DNA of 64,000 nucleotides from AC-32 sp963821495 (GCA_963821495.1 CAWGEA010000003.1:1054001-1118000), one strand, 5' to 3'; positions 1 through 9,356 are shown, numbered from the stretch's first letter. A program made the numbers and translations. The notes: generated by a model not told the origin, from the sequence alone.

Positions 1-557
1 AGGACTGCGCCGGGCACGCGGTTGTTCAGGGTCGAGAGGCGCGCCGACTGGTCGTCGATCGTCGTGTTGAGGCTGTCCACGTAGAGACGCGGCGCGCTCG
101 CGAGCGGAGCGCCTGCGGTCGCCTGGCCGGCGAGCCGCCACAGACGCCGTTGGAGCACCCCCTCGGCGGCCGTCGTGCGTCGCATCGACGTGCTGTTCGG
201 AATCTCCCTCGTGACGCTCACCGCGAGGGTCGTGTACCGGCGCAACAGGTCGAGCGAACGGCTTCGCTGGGGCTCCGCGAGCAGCTGCGCGCGCAGGTAG
301 GTCGTCCCGATCGCGTTCGCCTCGGCGACGATGGCGACGCGACGATCTTCGTAACGTCCGACCGCGAGCGTGAGACCGAAGGCGAGGATCAGGCCGACGA
401 CGCCGAGCAACGCCGCCTGAAGCACACCAAACGGCTCGCGCAGGGTCTCTGAGTGCTCTCGCAGGTACCTGCCTGCGGCGAACCCGGCGAAGGTCGCGGT
501 CCCGACCACGGCCAGGATGATCAGCGCAAGCTCCCAGCTGCTCAGCCTGAAGAACAC
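1..557 (-). CDS. DUF4239-like membrane protein (C-terminus cut by window edge)
   Basis: The minus-strand frame is open from a GTG at 557 to the window edge, with an AGGA box 7 bases upstream. About 185 residues are visible. Two hydrophobic segments (roughly residues 8-27 and 47-66) are joined by a polar stretch. They are followed by a charged helix with RYEDRR, EANAIGTTYLRAQLL and RSLDLLRRY, which is the signature I associate with DUF4239 (bestrophin-like) membrane proteins. Family members are about 250 residues, so the C-terminal membrane pair should lie outside the window. Function is unknown; a channel role has been proposed only from distant bestrophin similarity. The start is chosen from the SD box; no in-frame ATG is nearby. 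Confidence 0.72.
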   Translation of the reverse strand, partial: MFFRLSSWELALIILAVVGTATFAGFAAGRYLREHSETLREPFGVLQAALLGVVGLILAFGLTLAVGRYEDRRVAIVAEANAIGTTYLRAQLLAEPQRSRSLDLLRRYTTLAVSVTREIPNSTSMRRTTAAEGVLQRRLWRLAGQATAGAPLASAPRLYVDSLNTTIDDQSARLSTLNNRVPGAV

Positions 558-596
558 ACCGAGATCCTGACGGCCGCACCGGTTAGAACCCGGGGG

Positions 597-692
597 TCGA
601 GTGTCTCGACCGTGAGTTTCTCCGTCACCCGCGCGGGCTTCCGGCGACGCGGCATCAGCCGTGAGCTTGCGCGCGCCGCCGTCGACAGCGGT
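597..692 (+). pseudogene. GNAT acetyltransferase C-terminal fragment
   Basis: A short in-frame stretch reads TVSFSVTRAGFRRRGISREL followed by ARAAVDS. It resembles motif A of GNAT acetyltransferases (acetyl-CoA pyrophosphate loop, R-R-R-G-I/V) and the helix after it. There is no recognisable N-terminus, and the reading after position 692 does not continue the fold. I read it as a relic of a lost gene rather than a functional protein. The call rests on motif resemblance alone. Confidence 0.4.
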
Positions 693-740
693 CAGTCGGC
701 CGACCCTATGCCGGGTCGTGACGCTTTTCGCGGGAGACTG

Positions 741-956
741 CTACCGCAGAATTTGGAGGGCGAGCTCCAGTGTGCAACCGGAGCCGAGCAGATAACGCGC
801 TTGGCCGAGATCCGCGGCGGACAAGGCGAGCTCGGCGGCCCGTGACGAGCTGAAACCCAGCCCGCGGAACTGCTCCTCGCGCCAGCGGAGGACCTCGCTG
901 CCTGCGTCGTCGAATGGAAGGAGGGGCGAGTCCGAGAGCGCGGAGGTCGTTTCCAT
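741..956 (-). CDS. small conserved acidic protein, 71 residues
   Basis: ATG start at 956 with AGGCGG just upstream. The protein has a variable N-terminus, then a compact helical core. The core holds an RWREEQF segment, an AAELALSAADLGQAR helix and a C-terminal GCTLELALQILR. The last element resembles the end of small UBA-like three-helix proteins that I associate with actinobacterial genomes near nucleotide- or DNA-related genes. No catalytic residues are visible and function is unknown. It stands alone on the minus strand, divergent from the gene at 1104. Confidence 0.6.
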   Translation of the reverse strand: METTSALSDSPLLPFDDAGSEVLRWREEQFRGLGFSSSRAAELALSAADLGQARYLLGSGCTLELALQILR

Positions 957-1103
957 ACCGCCTAGAACGTCGCGCGGCTCGGGAAGTTACCAGCCGGCCT
1001 GAATTCTTTACAGGTTCTTGATACTCGGCCGTTGAGCCCATGCCACCCGAAGCCGCCCGCGGGGATCAGTTCTTCGCGCGCCGAGCAACAGTAGAGTCGC
1101 CGC

Positions 1104-1673
1104 ATGGGCGAGGTCGCGACCGGCGTCTGGCACTGGAAGGCAGCGCACCCGGAGTGGAAGCCGGGCCAGACGTGGGATCGGATGGTCTCGTCCTACGCCG
1201 TCGACACCGGGGAGGAGGTCCTGCTCTTCGACCCGGTCGACGTTCCCGTGGAGCTCCGGGAGGAGCGCGCGACTGCGGTCGTGCTCACCTGTCCGTGGCA
1301 TCGTCGCGACGCGCCTCAGCTCGGCCTGCCGATCCACGCCCCGCCACCCGACGCGCACGATCCCGATCCGGTGCGCGGAGAGGTGTTCCGCGGCGGCGAC
1401 ACGCTGCCGTTCGGTGTCCGCGCGTTCGAAGGCTTCGAACCGATCGACCTCGTCCTCTACGTGGAGAGCCGTCGTGCCGTCGTTGTCGGCGACACGCTGA
1501 TCGACCGCGGCACCGGGCTCCAGGTGCATCCCGACTGGCCCGGGCCGGGTATCGCCGCCGAGGAAGTGATCCAGCACTTGCGCCCGCTGCTCGAGCTGCC
1601 CGTCGACGTTGTGCTGCCGACGCACGCCGAGCCCGCAGATCGCGCGGCGCTCGAGCGCGCGCTGTCGGTCTAG
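1104..1673 (+). CDS. MBL-fold-like hydrolase with reduced metal motif
   Basis: The 189-residue protein has metallo-beta-lactamase-like order. There is an early strand pair, then VVLTCPWHRRDA where the HxHxDH motif would sit. VVVGDTLID follows (the usual metal-bridging Asp position) and VVLPTHAEP near the C-terminus (the last metal His position). The first motif has a single His and an Asp, so the metal site is reduced. It may bind one metal or be non-catalytic. The ATG at 1104 is the first plausible start; no clear SD box is present. Substrate cannot be inferred. Confidence 0.65.
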   Translation: MGEVATGVWHWKAAHPEWKPGQTWDRMVSSYAVDTGEEVLLFDPVDVPVELREERATAVVLTCPWHRRDAPQLGLPIHAPPPDAHDPDPVRGEVFRGGDTLPFGVRAFEGFEPIDLVLYVESRRAVVVGDTLIDRGTGLQVHPDWPGPGIAAEEVIQHLRPLLELPVDVVLPTHAEPADRAALERALSV

Positions 1674-1773
1674 CGGCGCAACCGGCGGAAGATGCCGGCG
1701 AGGATCATTCAGGTGGCACCGACGCTTCGCGGGGCCAGCGTTCGAGAGTAGCCGGAGGTTCTGCCTCTACGAC

Positions 1774-2613
<840 letters not shown>

Positions 2614-2885
2614 CGGATGTCCTCTCTCTAGACCGGAAACCGGTCGCAACGAGTAGAGGAGCCGGCGACTTCCGATGGGCTGCCTTCGGCGCTGCTACGA
2701 CTGCTCGCCGTGGCCTGTGTCTACAGTCTAGCCACTCGGTCTCTCTCGACCGCTGATTCGTGTCCTCCCCTCCGACCTATTGATCCTCATTCAGGTCGTA
2801 GCGGCCGTTCCAGATGCGGTCCCGAACACGGAACTGCTCGGCCCAGGGGACAGGGAAACGCAGCACTCTCCGGAAACAACGGAAG

Positions 2886-3851
2886 ATGCTCACGGTCTTC
2901 CTATTCGACGAGCGAGAATCCCAGCAAATCGAGGACTGGCGGGCGGCACTCGAACGGCTTGCCGACGACCAGTTGCTCTGGCTCGTCCTGCGAGATCCGA
3001 CCACGGAGGAAGTGGCGACGTTGAAGGACGCTCTCGAGCTCGACGACGAGAACGCGCAGAGGCTGCTCGAGCAGCCCAGCCGCGCGTCGCTGGCGGACGC
3101 CGGCGAGCGTTTGCACGTGACGCTGTACACGGCCGACGTCGAGGACGGTGAACCTGTCCTTGCTCCCATCGAATGCACGCTCGGCCGAAACTGGATCGTC
3201 ACCGCTCATCATGAGGGGGTCGAGGTGCTCGAGGAGTTTCGTGAGCGCGCCGAGGGCGGGGGCCAGGTCGGTGCGCTTGACGCACCCTCGTTCGTCGCCG
3301 CGATTTTCGAGTGGGTCGTCGCCGGCTACTTTCGCGCCTTTGAGACTGTCGAGAGCGAGCTGGAGGAGCTGGACGCGAGGGTCATGTCCAGCACACCAAA
3401 GGACGTCTCCGACGACCTGGCCCGGCTGGTCGAGCTCCGCCGCGCGACCGGGACGCTGCGACGGGCGCTCTCCCCGCACCGCGAGGTCGTTGTCGCTCTG
3501 GCGCATCCCGAGCTCGATGCGCTCTCGACCGAGGACTCGGCGGAGAAGTTCGCTGCCCTCGAGAGTCGCCTGATCCAGGCACTGGACGCCGCTCGCGAGA
3601 CGAAGGAGTCGACCTTCGGCTCGTTCGACCTCCTCGTCGCCCGCATCGGCCAGCGGACGAACGAGATCATGAAGGTGCTCACGCTGGTAACGGTGGTTCT
3701 CCTGCCCGCGACCGTGCTCGCAGGGATCATGGGCATGAACTTCAAGGTGGGCATCTTCGACCGCGTGTGGATGTTCTGGATCGTGATCAGCGCGATGTTC
3801 GCCATCGCCGTGCTCGTACTCTCAGTAGCTCGCGGTCGTCGCTGGATCTGA
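2886..3851 (+). CDS. corA: CorA-family divalent cation transporter
   Basis: The start at ATG 2886 gives 321 residues; upstream codons in the same frame look non-coding. The N-terminal cytoplasmic alpha/beta domain is followed by a long coiled stalk helix. Two C-terminal membrane helices follow (roughly residues 262-282 and 295-315). The loop after the first helix carries GIMGMNF, the GMN signature of the CorA selectivity filter. The protein ends in a basic tail (SVARGRRWI), as expected of cytoplasmic C-termini in this family. It should form a pentameric inner-membrane channel for Mg2+ or Co2+; the exact ion cannot be told. Confidence 0.9.
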   Translation: MLTVFLFDERESQQIEDWRAALERLADDQLLWLVLRDPTTEEVATLKDALELDDENAQRLLEQPSRASLADAGERLHVTLYTADVEDGEPVLAPIECTLGRNWIVTAHHEGVEVLEEFRERAEGGGQVGALDAPSFVAAIFEWVVAGYFRAFETVESELEELDARVMSSTPKDVSDDLARLVELRRATGTLRRALSPHREVVVALAHPELDALSTEDSAEKFAALESRLIQALDAARETKESTFGSFDLLVARIGQRTNEIMKVLTLVTVVLLPATVLAGIMGMNFKVGIFDRVWMFWIVISAMFAIAVLVLSVARGRRWI

Positions 3852-3857
3852 GGGCGC

Positions 3858-4496
3858 TCAGCGAAGAGCCTGCTCGAACCGTGGGTCGTCGCGTACCGCG
3901 GCGAAGTCGTCGTCCGCGCGCGCCTGCTCGCGGAACGGCGGGAACAGCTCAACGGAGCGCCGGAGGTGGGCGAACGTCTCGTCGCCGGTGTCGCCCGCGA
4001 GCGTTGCGAAGCACGCGTAGTTGTAATTGAGGCCCCCGTGGTCCGGCATGTGTGCCAGTCCACCGCGGACCGCTTCGAGCGCGTCGGCGTAGCGCTGCTC
4101 GCCGTAGGCGGTCATCGATTCGCTGTGGAACGGCCACGCCTCACCCCAGTCGATCGCCTGGTACGCCTGGCCGGGTGTGGCGCCGAGGGCGAGGACGGTT
4201 CCGTCCCCGGTCGCCTTCCGGCGTGACTGCGGCCGGACCGACACGAATGTCCCGGCGGGCGCGTCGAACGTCTCGCCGTCCACCTCGAAGATCGCTGTCC
4301 CTTCGAGCACGATGTACAGCTCCTCCTGGCCCGACCCGGACTCGTCGTGCTCGTTGATCAGCGTGCGGTCCTCGCCGGGCGTGTAGGCGTTGATTCCGAA
4401 CGCGTGGATCCCGAAGTGCTCGCGCACCGGGATACTCCTGCCGCGCCGCTCGATGTCGTCGAGGCGCGCGACCTGCGACTTCGGGTTGTCGTTCAT
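3858..4496 (-). CDS. cupin-TPR protein
   Basis: The 212-residue protein has two parts. Residues about 25-110 form a cupin barrel with E-E-L-Y-I-V-L-E-G and an APAGTFVSVRP second motif. The classic cupin histidines are mostly missing, so metal binding is uncertain. Residues about 118-212 look like tetratricopeptide-type helices (SMTAYGEQRYADALEAV, LNYNYACFATLAG, ARADDDFAAVRDDPRF). Proteins of this kind are common in actinobacteria without an assigned role. It converges with the CorA gene; the two stops are six bases apart. Confidence 0.75.
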   Translation of the reverse strand: MNDNPKSQVARLDDIERRGRSIPVREHFGIHAFGINAYTPGEDRTLINEHDESGSGQEELYIVLEGTAIFEVDGETFDAPAGTFVSVRPQSRRKATGDGTVLALGATPGQAYQAIDWGEAWPFHSESMTAYGEQRYADALEAVRGGLAHMPDHGGLNYNYACFATLAGDTGDETFAHLRRSVELFPPFREQARADDDFAAVRDDPRFEQALR

Positions 4497-4665
4497 CCGA
4501 TCACCTCCGAGTAGCGCGGGTCATTGCGAATCGTCGGATCGTAGCCGCCGCCGATCGCCTCGCCTGATCTCGAGGCAGGGTGCGGCTTCGGAGCGGGACG
4601 TCGGCTGGGGTCGCGGCGTGATGCGTCCCCACCCGAGCGGGTGCTCGGGGAGTTCGACTGCCGGT

Positions 4666-5643
4666 TCAGCGGTCGATCAACCGTTCAGAGCTCTCGCCAT
4701 AGCGGTGCCCCTGCGGTCTGATGTGCGACGCGCCCTCGTCGATCTCCTCGAGATCGCCCGACGTGAGCTCGACGTCCGTCGCGGCGAGGTTCTCCTCCAA
4801 TCGGTGCAGCTTCGTCGTCCCCGGGATTGGCACGATCCACGGCTTCTGGGCTAGCAGCCACGCGAGAGCGATCTGCGCGGGTGTGGCGTTTTTCCGCTCC
4901 GCAATGTCCGTCAGCAGCACAACGAAGGCAATGTTTGCCTTACGAGCCTCCGAGTCGAAGCGCGGCACCGTGTTGCGGAAGTCGGAACTGTCGAATTCGG
5001 TGTTCTCGTCGATCTTCCCGGTTAGAAAGCCCTTGCCGAGCGGACTGAATGGGACAAAGCCGATTTCGAGCTCCTCGAGCGTCGGCAGAATGGCCTCCTC
5101 CGGCTCACGCCACCAGAGCGAGTACTCGCTCTGCAGCGCGGTCACGGGCTGGACCGCGTGCGCGCGGCGGATCGTCTGCTCGCCGGCCTCGGAGAGCCCG
5201 AAGTCCCTCACCTTGCCTTCCTCGATCAGCTCCTTGACGGTGCCGGCGACATCTTCGATCGGCACGTTCTGGTCGACCCGGTGCTGGTAGAGGAGGTCGA
5301 TCGTGTCCGTGCGGAGCCTCTTCAGTGAGCCTTCGACCGTTCGACGGATGTAGTCGGGGTTGCTGCTGAGCGTGCCAGGTTGCTCGAGATTCCAGCCGAA
5401 CTTGGTCGCGATCACGACCTGCTCGCGAACCGGAGCGAGCGCCTCGCCGAGAAGCTCCTCGTTGGTGAGCGGTCCATAGACCTGCGCGGTGTCGAAGAAG
5501 GTGACGCCACGTTCGACCGCGGTTCGGATCAGGGAGATCATCTCCTGTCTGTCGGCAGGGGACCCGTAGCCGAAGCTCATCCCCATGCAGCCCAGGCCAA
5601 GCGCGGAGACCTCCAGGTCGTGTCCGAGCGTTCGCCTCTCCAT
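4666..5643 (-). CDS. aldo/keto reductase
   Basis: The 325-residue NADPH-dependent aldo/keto reductase has G-L-G-C-M-G-M-S-F, FFDTAQVYG (catalytic Asp and Tyr), VVIATKFGW (catalytic Lys), DLLYQHRVD (catalytic His), QSEYSLWWREPE and the NADPH-binding PIPGTTKLHRLEENL. This is the AKR13/YajO-like subgroup. Start ATG 5643 has GGAG five bases upstream. A GTG at 5658 in the same frame overlaps the preceding stop as GTGA and could be used through translational coupling. It is the last gene of a three-gene operon with the DUF2255 protein and the phosphatase-like protein. It probably detoxifies aldehydes or ketones. Confidence 0.93.
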   Translation of the reverse strand: MERRTLGHDLEVSALGLGCMGMSFGYGSPADRQEMISLIRTAVERGVTFFDTAQVYGPLTNEELLGEALAPVREQVVIATKFGWNLEQPGTLSSNPDYIRRTVEGSLKRLRTDTIDLLYQHRVDQNVPIEDVAGTVKELIEEGKVRDFGLSEAGEQTIRRAHAVQPVTALQSEYSLWWREPEEAILPTLEELEIGFVPFSPLGKGFLTGKIDENTEFDSSDFRNTVPRFDSEARKANIAFVVLLTDIAERKNATPAQIALAWLLAQKPWIVPIPGTTKLHRLEENLAATDVELTSGDLEEIDEGASHIRPQGHRYGESSERLIDR

Positions 5644-5654
5644 CTCGTCTCCTC

Positions 5655-6047
5655 TCACGTACGACCGGCGTCGGTGGCGCGCGGCACCAGCCTCAGCGTG
5701 GCGGCGCGCGACTCAGGCGCCACGATCGAGGGCACGATCGTGGGGTAGCGTCGGCCGTACTTCGCCTCGTAGGCAGCGTCGACTTCGTCGTTGACCTCGT
5801 CGGTATCGATCAAGCTGACGTCCTTCTCGAGCCCGCCCGCAAGGATGCGAGCTTCGTGGCGCGTCTGTGCGGCGCGGAACCATGAGGAGCCGCGTCCGTT
5901 GACGCACCGGACGTAGAGATCGTCGCCGTCCCGAACGACCCACATCGTTACCGGTTTCCGCAGGCTCCCATCGCGCCGGACCGAAGCGAGATCGAGCTCC
6001 TCCGCCTCACCGATCTTGTCTAGCTCCTCGCTGGTCCACTTGGTCAT
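5655..6047 (-). CDS. DUF2255 family protein
   Basis: The 130-residue protein shows the DUF2255 pattern: W-T-S-E-E-L-D-K-I-G near the N-terminus, the split beta-barrel strands KPVTMWVVRDGDDLYVR, GRGSSWFRAA, and the C-terminal DAAYEAKYGRRYP. The fold is that of the FMN-binding split barrels, so it may bind a flavin or F420. This is a family inference; no cofactor residue is certain. Its start overlaps the upstream stop as ATGA, and its own stop overlaps a possible downstream GTG. Both features are signs of one translationally coupled operon. Confidence 0.82.
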   Translation of the reverse strand: MTKWTSEELDKIGEAEELDLASVRRDGSLRKPVTMWVVRDGDDLYVRCVNGRGSSWFRAAQTRHEARILAGGLEKDVSLIDTDEVNDEVDAAYEAKYGRRYPTIVPSIVAPESRAATLRLVPRATDAGRT

Positions 6048-6484
6048 CTAAGGGCCTCCGTCTCGGCGGGATGGGCGTCCAGCCATTCGGCAAACCACCG
6101 CACCCACGCCTCCTGGTCGGCGGTCTCCACGGCTTCCGGGCGATAGGAGGCGCGCACCCAAGCAACGGCCTCCGTCGGCGGCACGCCTGCGAGGACGGCC
6201 ATGCATGCCAGCACGGTTCCGGTACGACCGCTGCCGCCCAAGCAGCCGACCTCGACGAGCTCACCGCCTCGCGCTCGGCCGAAGGCCCCCGCGATCTGCT
6301 GTGCTGCAAGCTCTGGATTCTCAGGTAGGCCGAAGTCCTCCCAGTCGATCAGGGTGGCGGGCCAGGTCGGCTCCCAGCGCGCATCGAGATAGAGGCCGAA
6401 CGTGCGCTCGGGATCGTCGACGCAACGGTCGGAGATCGACGAAGCCCGGATCCGGGTCCCGTCGGGGAACCCGACGATCGCCAT
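6044..6484 (-). CDS. protein-tyrosine-phosphatase-like protein
   Basis: This is a dual-specificity/tyrosine phosphatase-like protein of about 146 residues. Its P-loop reads VEVGCLGGSGRTGTVLACMA, matching CxxGxxR with catalytic Cys and Arg. The usual His before the Cys is Gly. A WPATLIDWEDFGLPEN segment upstream may supply the general-acid Asp. The open frame extends to 6559, but the first 25 residues look non-native and M26 (6484) fits the family better. No strong SD is seen for either. It is first in the operon with DUF2255 and the aldo/keto reductase. The substrate could be a phosphoprotein or a phosphorylated metabolite. Confidence 0.78.
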   Translation of the reverse strand: MAIVGFPDGTRIRASSISDRCVDDPERTFGLYLDARWEPTWPATLIDWEDFGLPENPELAAQQIAGAFGRARGGELVEVGCLGGSGRTGTVLACMAVLAGVPPTEAVAWVRASYRPEAVETADQEAWVRWFAEWLDAHPAETEALR

Positions 6485-6655
6485 TCGGGGACTGTAGGAC
6501 TCCCTACAGACTTGTGCGGCGAGCCCGGCAGGGCGCCGCTCGTGCCGGTCTGGTGACACGTGTTGCTCGGGCCTCGCCCGCAGGAGTATGGTCGATTCAA
6601 GTTCCTAGCCAGAAAGGAGGTCACTCAAGAGCCACCTCAACCGAACGGAGGTTGT

Positions 6656-7852
6656 ATGAGTACCACCGTCCAGACCGGCACCGAAATCCACCCCTACCAC
6701 GTCGAAATTCCGGACGAGGCGCTGGACGACCTCCGTCGGCGCATCGCGTCGACGCGCTGGCCCAGCAAGGAGCTCGTCGGAGATCGGTCGCAGGGTGTTC
6801 AACTGGAGGCACTGCAAGCGCTCGCGCGCTACTGGGAGACCGACTACGACTGGCGCAAGGCCGAGGCGAAGCTCAACGAGCTCCCGCAGTTCACGACCGA
6901 AATCGACGGCGTCGGGATCCACTTCATCCACGTCAGGTCGGCTGACGAGGATGCGCTCCCGCTGATCATGACGCACGGCTGGCCGGGCTCGGTTATCGAG
7001 CTGCTCGAGGCCGTCGGCCCGCTCACCGACCCGACCGCGCACGGCGGGACCGCCGAGGACGCGTTCGACCTCGTGCTGCCGTCCCTGCCCGGCTACGGGT
7101 TCTCCGGTGAGCCGACCGAACTCGGCTGGGACGTCGGTCGCATCGGGCAGGCGTGGGCGGAGCTGATGCGCCGCCTCGGCTATACCCGCTACGTCGCCCA
7201 GGGTGGCGATGTGGGCGCCGGAGTCACCGACGCAATGGGCCGCCAGGCGCCCGAGGGGCTTGTCGGGATCCACATGAACCTGCTCGTGACGGCGCTCGGT
7301 GGCCCTCAGCCGACGGACACCGAGGAGGAACGCGCGGCCGCCGACGCGATCACGACGTTCAGGACGAGCGGCAGCGGATACTTCCTGGAGCAGGCCACGC
7401 GGCCGCAGACCATCGGCTACGCCCTGCTGGACTCACCCGTCGCCCTGGCCGCCTGGATGCTCGACCACGACACGGACGCCTACTACAAGATCGCGAGCGC
7501 GTTCGTCGACGAGCAGCCGGTGGGCAACCTCACCCGGGACCACGTCCTCGACAACATCACGCTCTACTGGCTGACGAGTACCGGTGCCTCGGCCGCCCGG
7601 TCGTACTGGGAGAGCTACGGTGCCGCCGCTGTCGCGACCGCGGCCGGCCAGGCCCCTCCGGAGGTCTCGATTCCGGTCGGCTTCACCACGTTCCCCGGCG
7701 AGATCTGGCGGACGCCGCGCAGCTGGGTCGAGCAGTCGTACCCCAACGTCATCTACTTCAACGAGGTCGACAAGGGCGGGCATTTCGCCGCCTGGGAAGA
7801 GCCGGGAATCTTCGCGACCGAGATGCGGGCCGCTTTCAGGTCATTGCGCTGA
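6656..7852 (+). CDS. epoxide hydrolase (EPHX1-type)
   Basis: The 398-residue alpha/beta hydrolase starts with the N-terminal EHN lid domain (PYHVEIPDEALDDLRRRI, residues about 11-115). It continues with the oxyanion HGWPGS, the nucleophile elbow YVAQGGDVGAG (Asp as nucleophile, typical of epoxide hydrolases rather than serine esterases) and the C-terminal catalytic His in EVDKGGHFAAWEEP. Start ATG 6656 is preceded by GGAGG. It should open epoxides to diols in the cytoplasm; substrate is unknown. It is monocistronic, with a hairpin terminator 10 bases after the stop. Confidence 0.94.
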   Translation: MSTTVQTGTEIHPYHVEIPDEALDDLRRRIASTRWPSKELVGDRSQGVQLEALQALARYWETDYDWRKAEAKLNELPQFTTEIDGVGIHFIHVRSADEDALPLIMTHGWPGSVIELLEAVGPLTDPTAHGGTAEDAFDLVLPSLPGYGFSGEPTELGWDVGRIGQAWAELMRRLGYTRYVAQGGDVGAGVTDAMGRQAPEGLVGIHMNLLVTALGGPQPTDTEEERAAADAITTFRTSGSGYFLEQATRPQTIGYALLDSPVALAAWMLDHDTDAYYKIASAFVDEQPVGNLTRDHVLDNITLYWLTSTGASAARSYWESYGAAAVATAAGQAPPEVSIPVGFTTFPGEIWRTPRSWVEQSYPNVIYFNEVDKGGHFAAWEEPGIFATEMRAAFRSLR

Positions 7853-7862
7853 CCTAGCGCAC

Positions 7863-7897
7863 GCGGGCGGCGCTCGAGAACAGTAGGCGCCGCCCGC
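7863..7897 (+). terminator. hairpin terminator of the epoxide hydrolase gene
   Basis: An 11-bp perfect GC stem (7863-7873 with 7887-7897) and a 13-base loop follow the stop codon by ten bases. There is no U tract, which is usual in high-GC actinobacteria. Confidence 0.6.
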
Positions 7898-7967
7898 GGC
7901 CGTTGTCGAGGCTCAGCAAAGGGGGCCGAGCAACTTGCGACCGACCCAAGCTGCGAGCTGATCGCGC

Positions 7968-8001
7968 TGGCCTGGGCCAGCGTGCGGCAATGTCACCCGA
8001 G
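7968..8001 (+). repeat. dispersed repeat, copy A (CCTGGGCCAG...GGCAATGTCACC)
   Basis: About 34 bases share CCTGGGCCAG-G-GT-CGG-AATGTCACC with copy C at 9357. The AATGTC core is shared with copies B (8275) and D (47938, opposite strand). All copies lie between genes or in decayed sequence. The pattern suggests ends of a mobile element or of its relics. Confidence 0.45.
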
Positions 8002-8052
8002 CGCAGCCATCTCGCGGCCTCGAACTAACGGGTCCGGCGCTCCTGAGAGGCT

Positions 8053-8157
8053 CTAACGACCAAGAAGCATGCGTGGAATTGCGGTCACCACGCGACCAAC
8101 ACGCTCCGCTAGACGACCGACTCGCTTCACCAGCCGACCGGCGATCCGTACAGGCAT
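8053..8157 (-). CDS. 34-residue cationic amphipathic micro-protein
   Basis: ATG 8157 is preceded by AAAGGAG with a 10-base spacer, and the frame runs 34 codons to TAG. The peptide has nine Arg/Lys and one acidic residue. Its spaced hydrophobics repeat as GRLVKRVGRLAERVGRVV, giving a strongly amphipathic helix. It ends AIPRMLLGR. No signal peptide is visible. It could be a membrane-surface peptide, a toxin-like peptide or a leader, and it may also be chance. Support is the SD box, the periodic heptad-like pattern, and its position in a 546-base space with no other gene. I do not recognise a family. Confidence 0.4.
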   Translation of the reverse strand: MPVRIAGRLVKRVGRLAERVGRVVTAIPRMLLGR

Positions 8158-8274
8158 GAGGGTAGGTCTCCTTTCGCAGAGACTTCGCCTGCGCCGCGCC
8201 GAAGTCTAGATCGGCGCTCAACGCGGGACGGGTCTGCAACCGCCTGTCGAGGCCACGTGGGGTCTGAGCGTTCG

Positions 8275-8306
8275 AGTGGGCGAGTGTTCCGGAATGTCCC
8301 CTGAGG
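8275..8306 (+). repeat. dispersed repeat, copy B (GAGTGTTCCGGAATGTCCCC)
   Basis: The core GTGTTC-GGAATGTC is shared with copy C (9357) and, inverted, copy D (47938). It lies between the micro-ORF and the isochorismatase-family gene. It may be a relic of a transposon end. Confidence 0.4.
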
Positions 8307-8398
8307 CACGAGTTGGCCACATCCGCGCGGACATCCCGCTGCGCCTGCATTCAACCGCTAACGTCCGGCTGTCCATGCTGCGCGACTAGGGGGAAGCC

Positions 8399-8956
8399 AT
8401 GACGACACTGGAGAACCGCCCGAACACTGCACTTCTCGTGATCGACGTACAGAACGGCGTCGTGGGCGGCGCCCACGAGCGGGACACCGTCGTCGCAAAC
8501 GTCGGCACCGTCGTCGAGAAGGCTCGCGCGGCGGAGGTTCCGGTCGTCTGGGTGCAGCACTCGAGTGACAACCTCGCGCACGGAAGCGAGCAATGGAAGA
8601 TCGTCCCCGAGTTGAGCCCGGACGAGAGCGAGCCGCTCGTCCAGAAGCGGTATCCGGACTCGTTCGAGGAGACGACGCTCGAGTCCGTACTCGCCGACCT
8701 CGCCGTCGGGCGCCTCGTCGTCGTCGGCGCGCAAACGGACGAATGCGTGCGCTCGACGCTGCACGGCGCACTCGTCCGCGGCTACGACGCGACGCTCGTC
8801 TGCGATGCGCACACGACCGAGGATCTCTCGCCCTGGGGCGCGCCGCCGCCGGAGCTCGTCATCGCGCACACGAATCTCTACTGGGGCAACCATGAAGCTC
8901 CGGGGCGGACGGCCGGCACGGTCGAAGCGAAGGACGTCGACTTCGCAGCGTCCTGA
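8399..8956 (+). CDS. isochorismatase-family cysteine hydrolase
   Basis: The 185-residue protein shows the catalytic triad of the family: Asp in ALLVIDVQNGVV, Lys in LVQKRYPDSFEET, and Cys in VVVGAQTDECVRSTLHGA. The cis-peptide GAQTDECV arrangement is typical. These enzymes hydrolyse amides such as nicotinamide or ureas, or the enol ether of isochorismate. The Cys variant favours amidase chemistry, but substrate cannot be read from sequence. Start ATG 8399 follows AGGGGGAAGCC. It is monocistronic. Confidence 0.92.
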   Translation: MTTLENRPNTALLVIDVQNGVVGGAHERDTVVANVGTVVEKARAAEVPVVWVQHSSDNLAHGSEQWKIVPELSPDESEPLVQKRYPDSFEETTLESVLADLAVGRLVVVGAQTDECVRSTLHGALVRGYDATLVCDAHTTEDLSPWGAPPPELVIAHTNLYWGNHEAPGRTAGTVEAKDVDFAAS

Positions 8957-8984
8957 TGACGCCAGATCCAGAGACCGGGCACGA

Positions 8985-9128
8985 CGGCTGCAGCCGAGCG
9001 AGATCGCCTACGTCGATCAATGCTTGCCGCTTAGCCGTTTAGACCAGCAGATTGAAGAAGGCTCGACCTACCTCGTCGCATGGCACGAAGATCAGCCTGT
9101 CGGTTCAGCGCGAGCGTGGGCTCACTGA
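8985..9128 (+). pseudogene. GNAT acetyltransferase N-terminal fragment
   Basis: The frame reads RLQPSEIAYVDQCLPLSRL and then STYLVAWHEDQPVGSARAWA before a stop at 9128. This is the beginning of a GNAT fold (first helix, then the EDQPVG strand pair). The acetyl-CoA loop that should follow is missing in all frames, and no start codon with an SD box precedes it. It is a truncated remnant next to copy C of the dispersed repeat, consistent with decay after an insertion or deletion. Confidence 0.5.
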
Positions 9129-9356
9129 GGCGAAAGCGGCGGAAACTGCCTCAGCGTGTCGCCCGAGGGGAAGTCGTCAACCGCATGCTTCGGCTCGTCG
9201 ACGAGCTCGCGCCGCTCGCTCCCCGTCTTCCGCTCTTCGCCTGGATAGAACGCTCGGCGGTTGCTCCGTCTCCTGCGACGCTCTCTCCACTGTCGAAACG
9301 GACGCAATGGCATCTGCGACATGGTACGCAGACGCCGCCGAGGCGTCCCAGGCCGT
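9129..9356. other. gene-poor spacer between a GNAT relic and repeat copy C
   Basis: No frame on either strand gives a recognisable protein. Open frames here have no SD box and unbiased composition. The stretch is probably decayed sequence. Confidence 0.4.

Noticed and set aside
6604..6655. Riboswitch or leader peptide upstream of the epoxide hydrolase (extra AAAGGAGG at about 6613)
   Set aside because: No start codon fits the first SD-like box and only a 5-bp stem can be drawn; it does not match any riboswitch fold I know.
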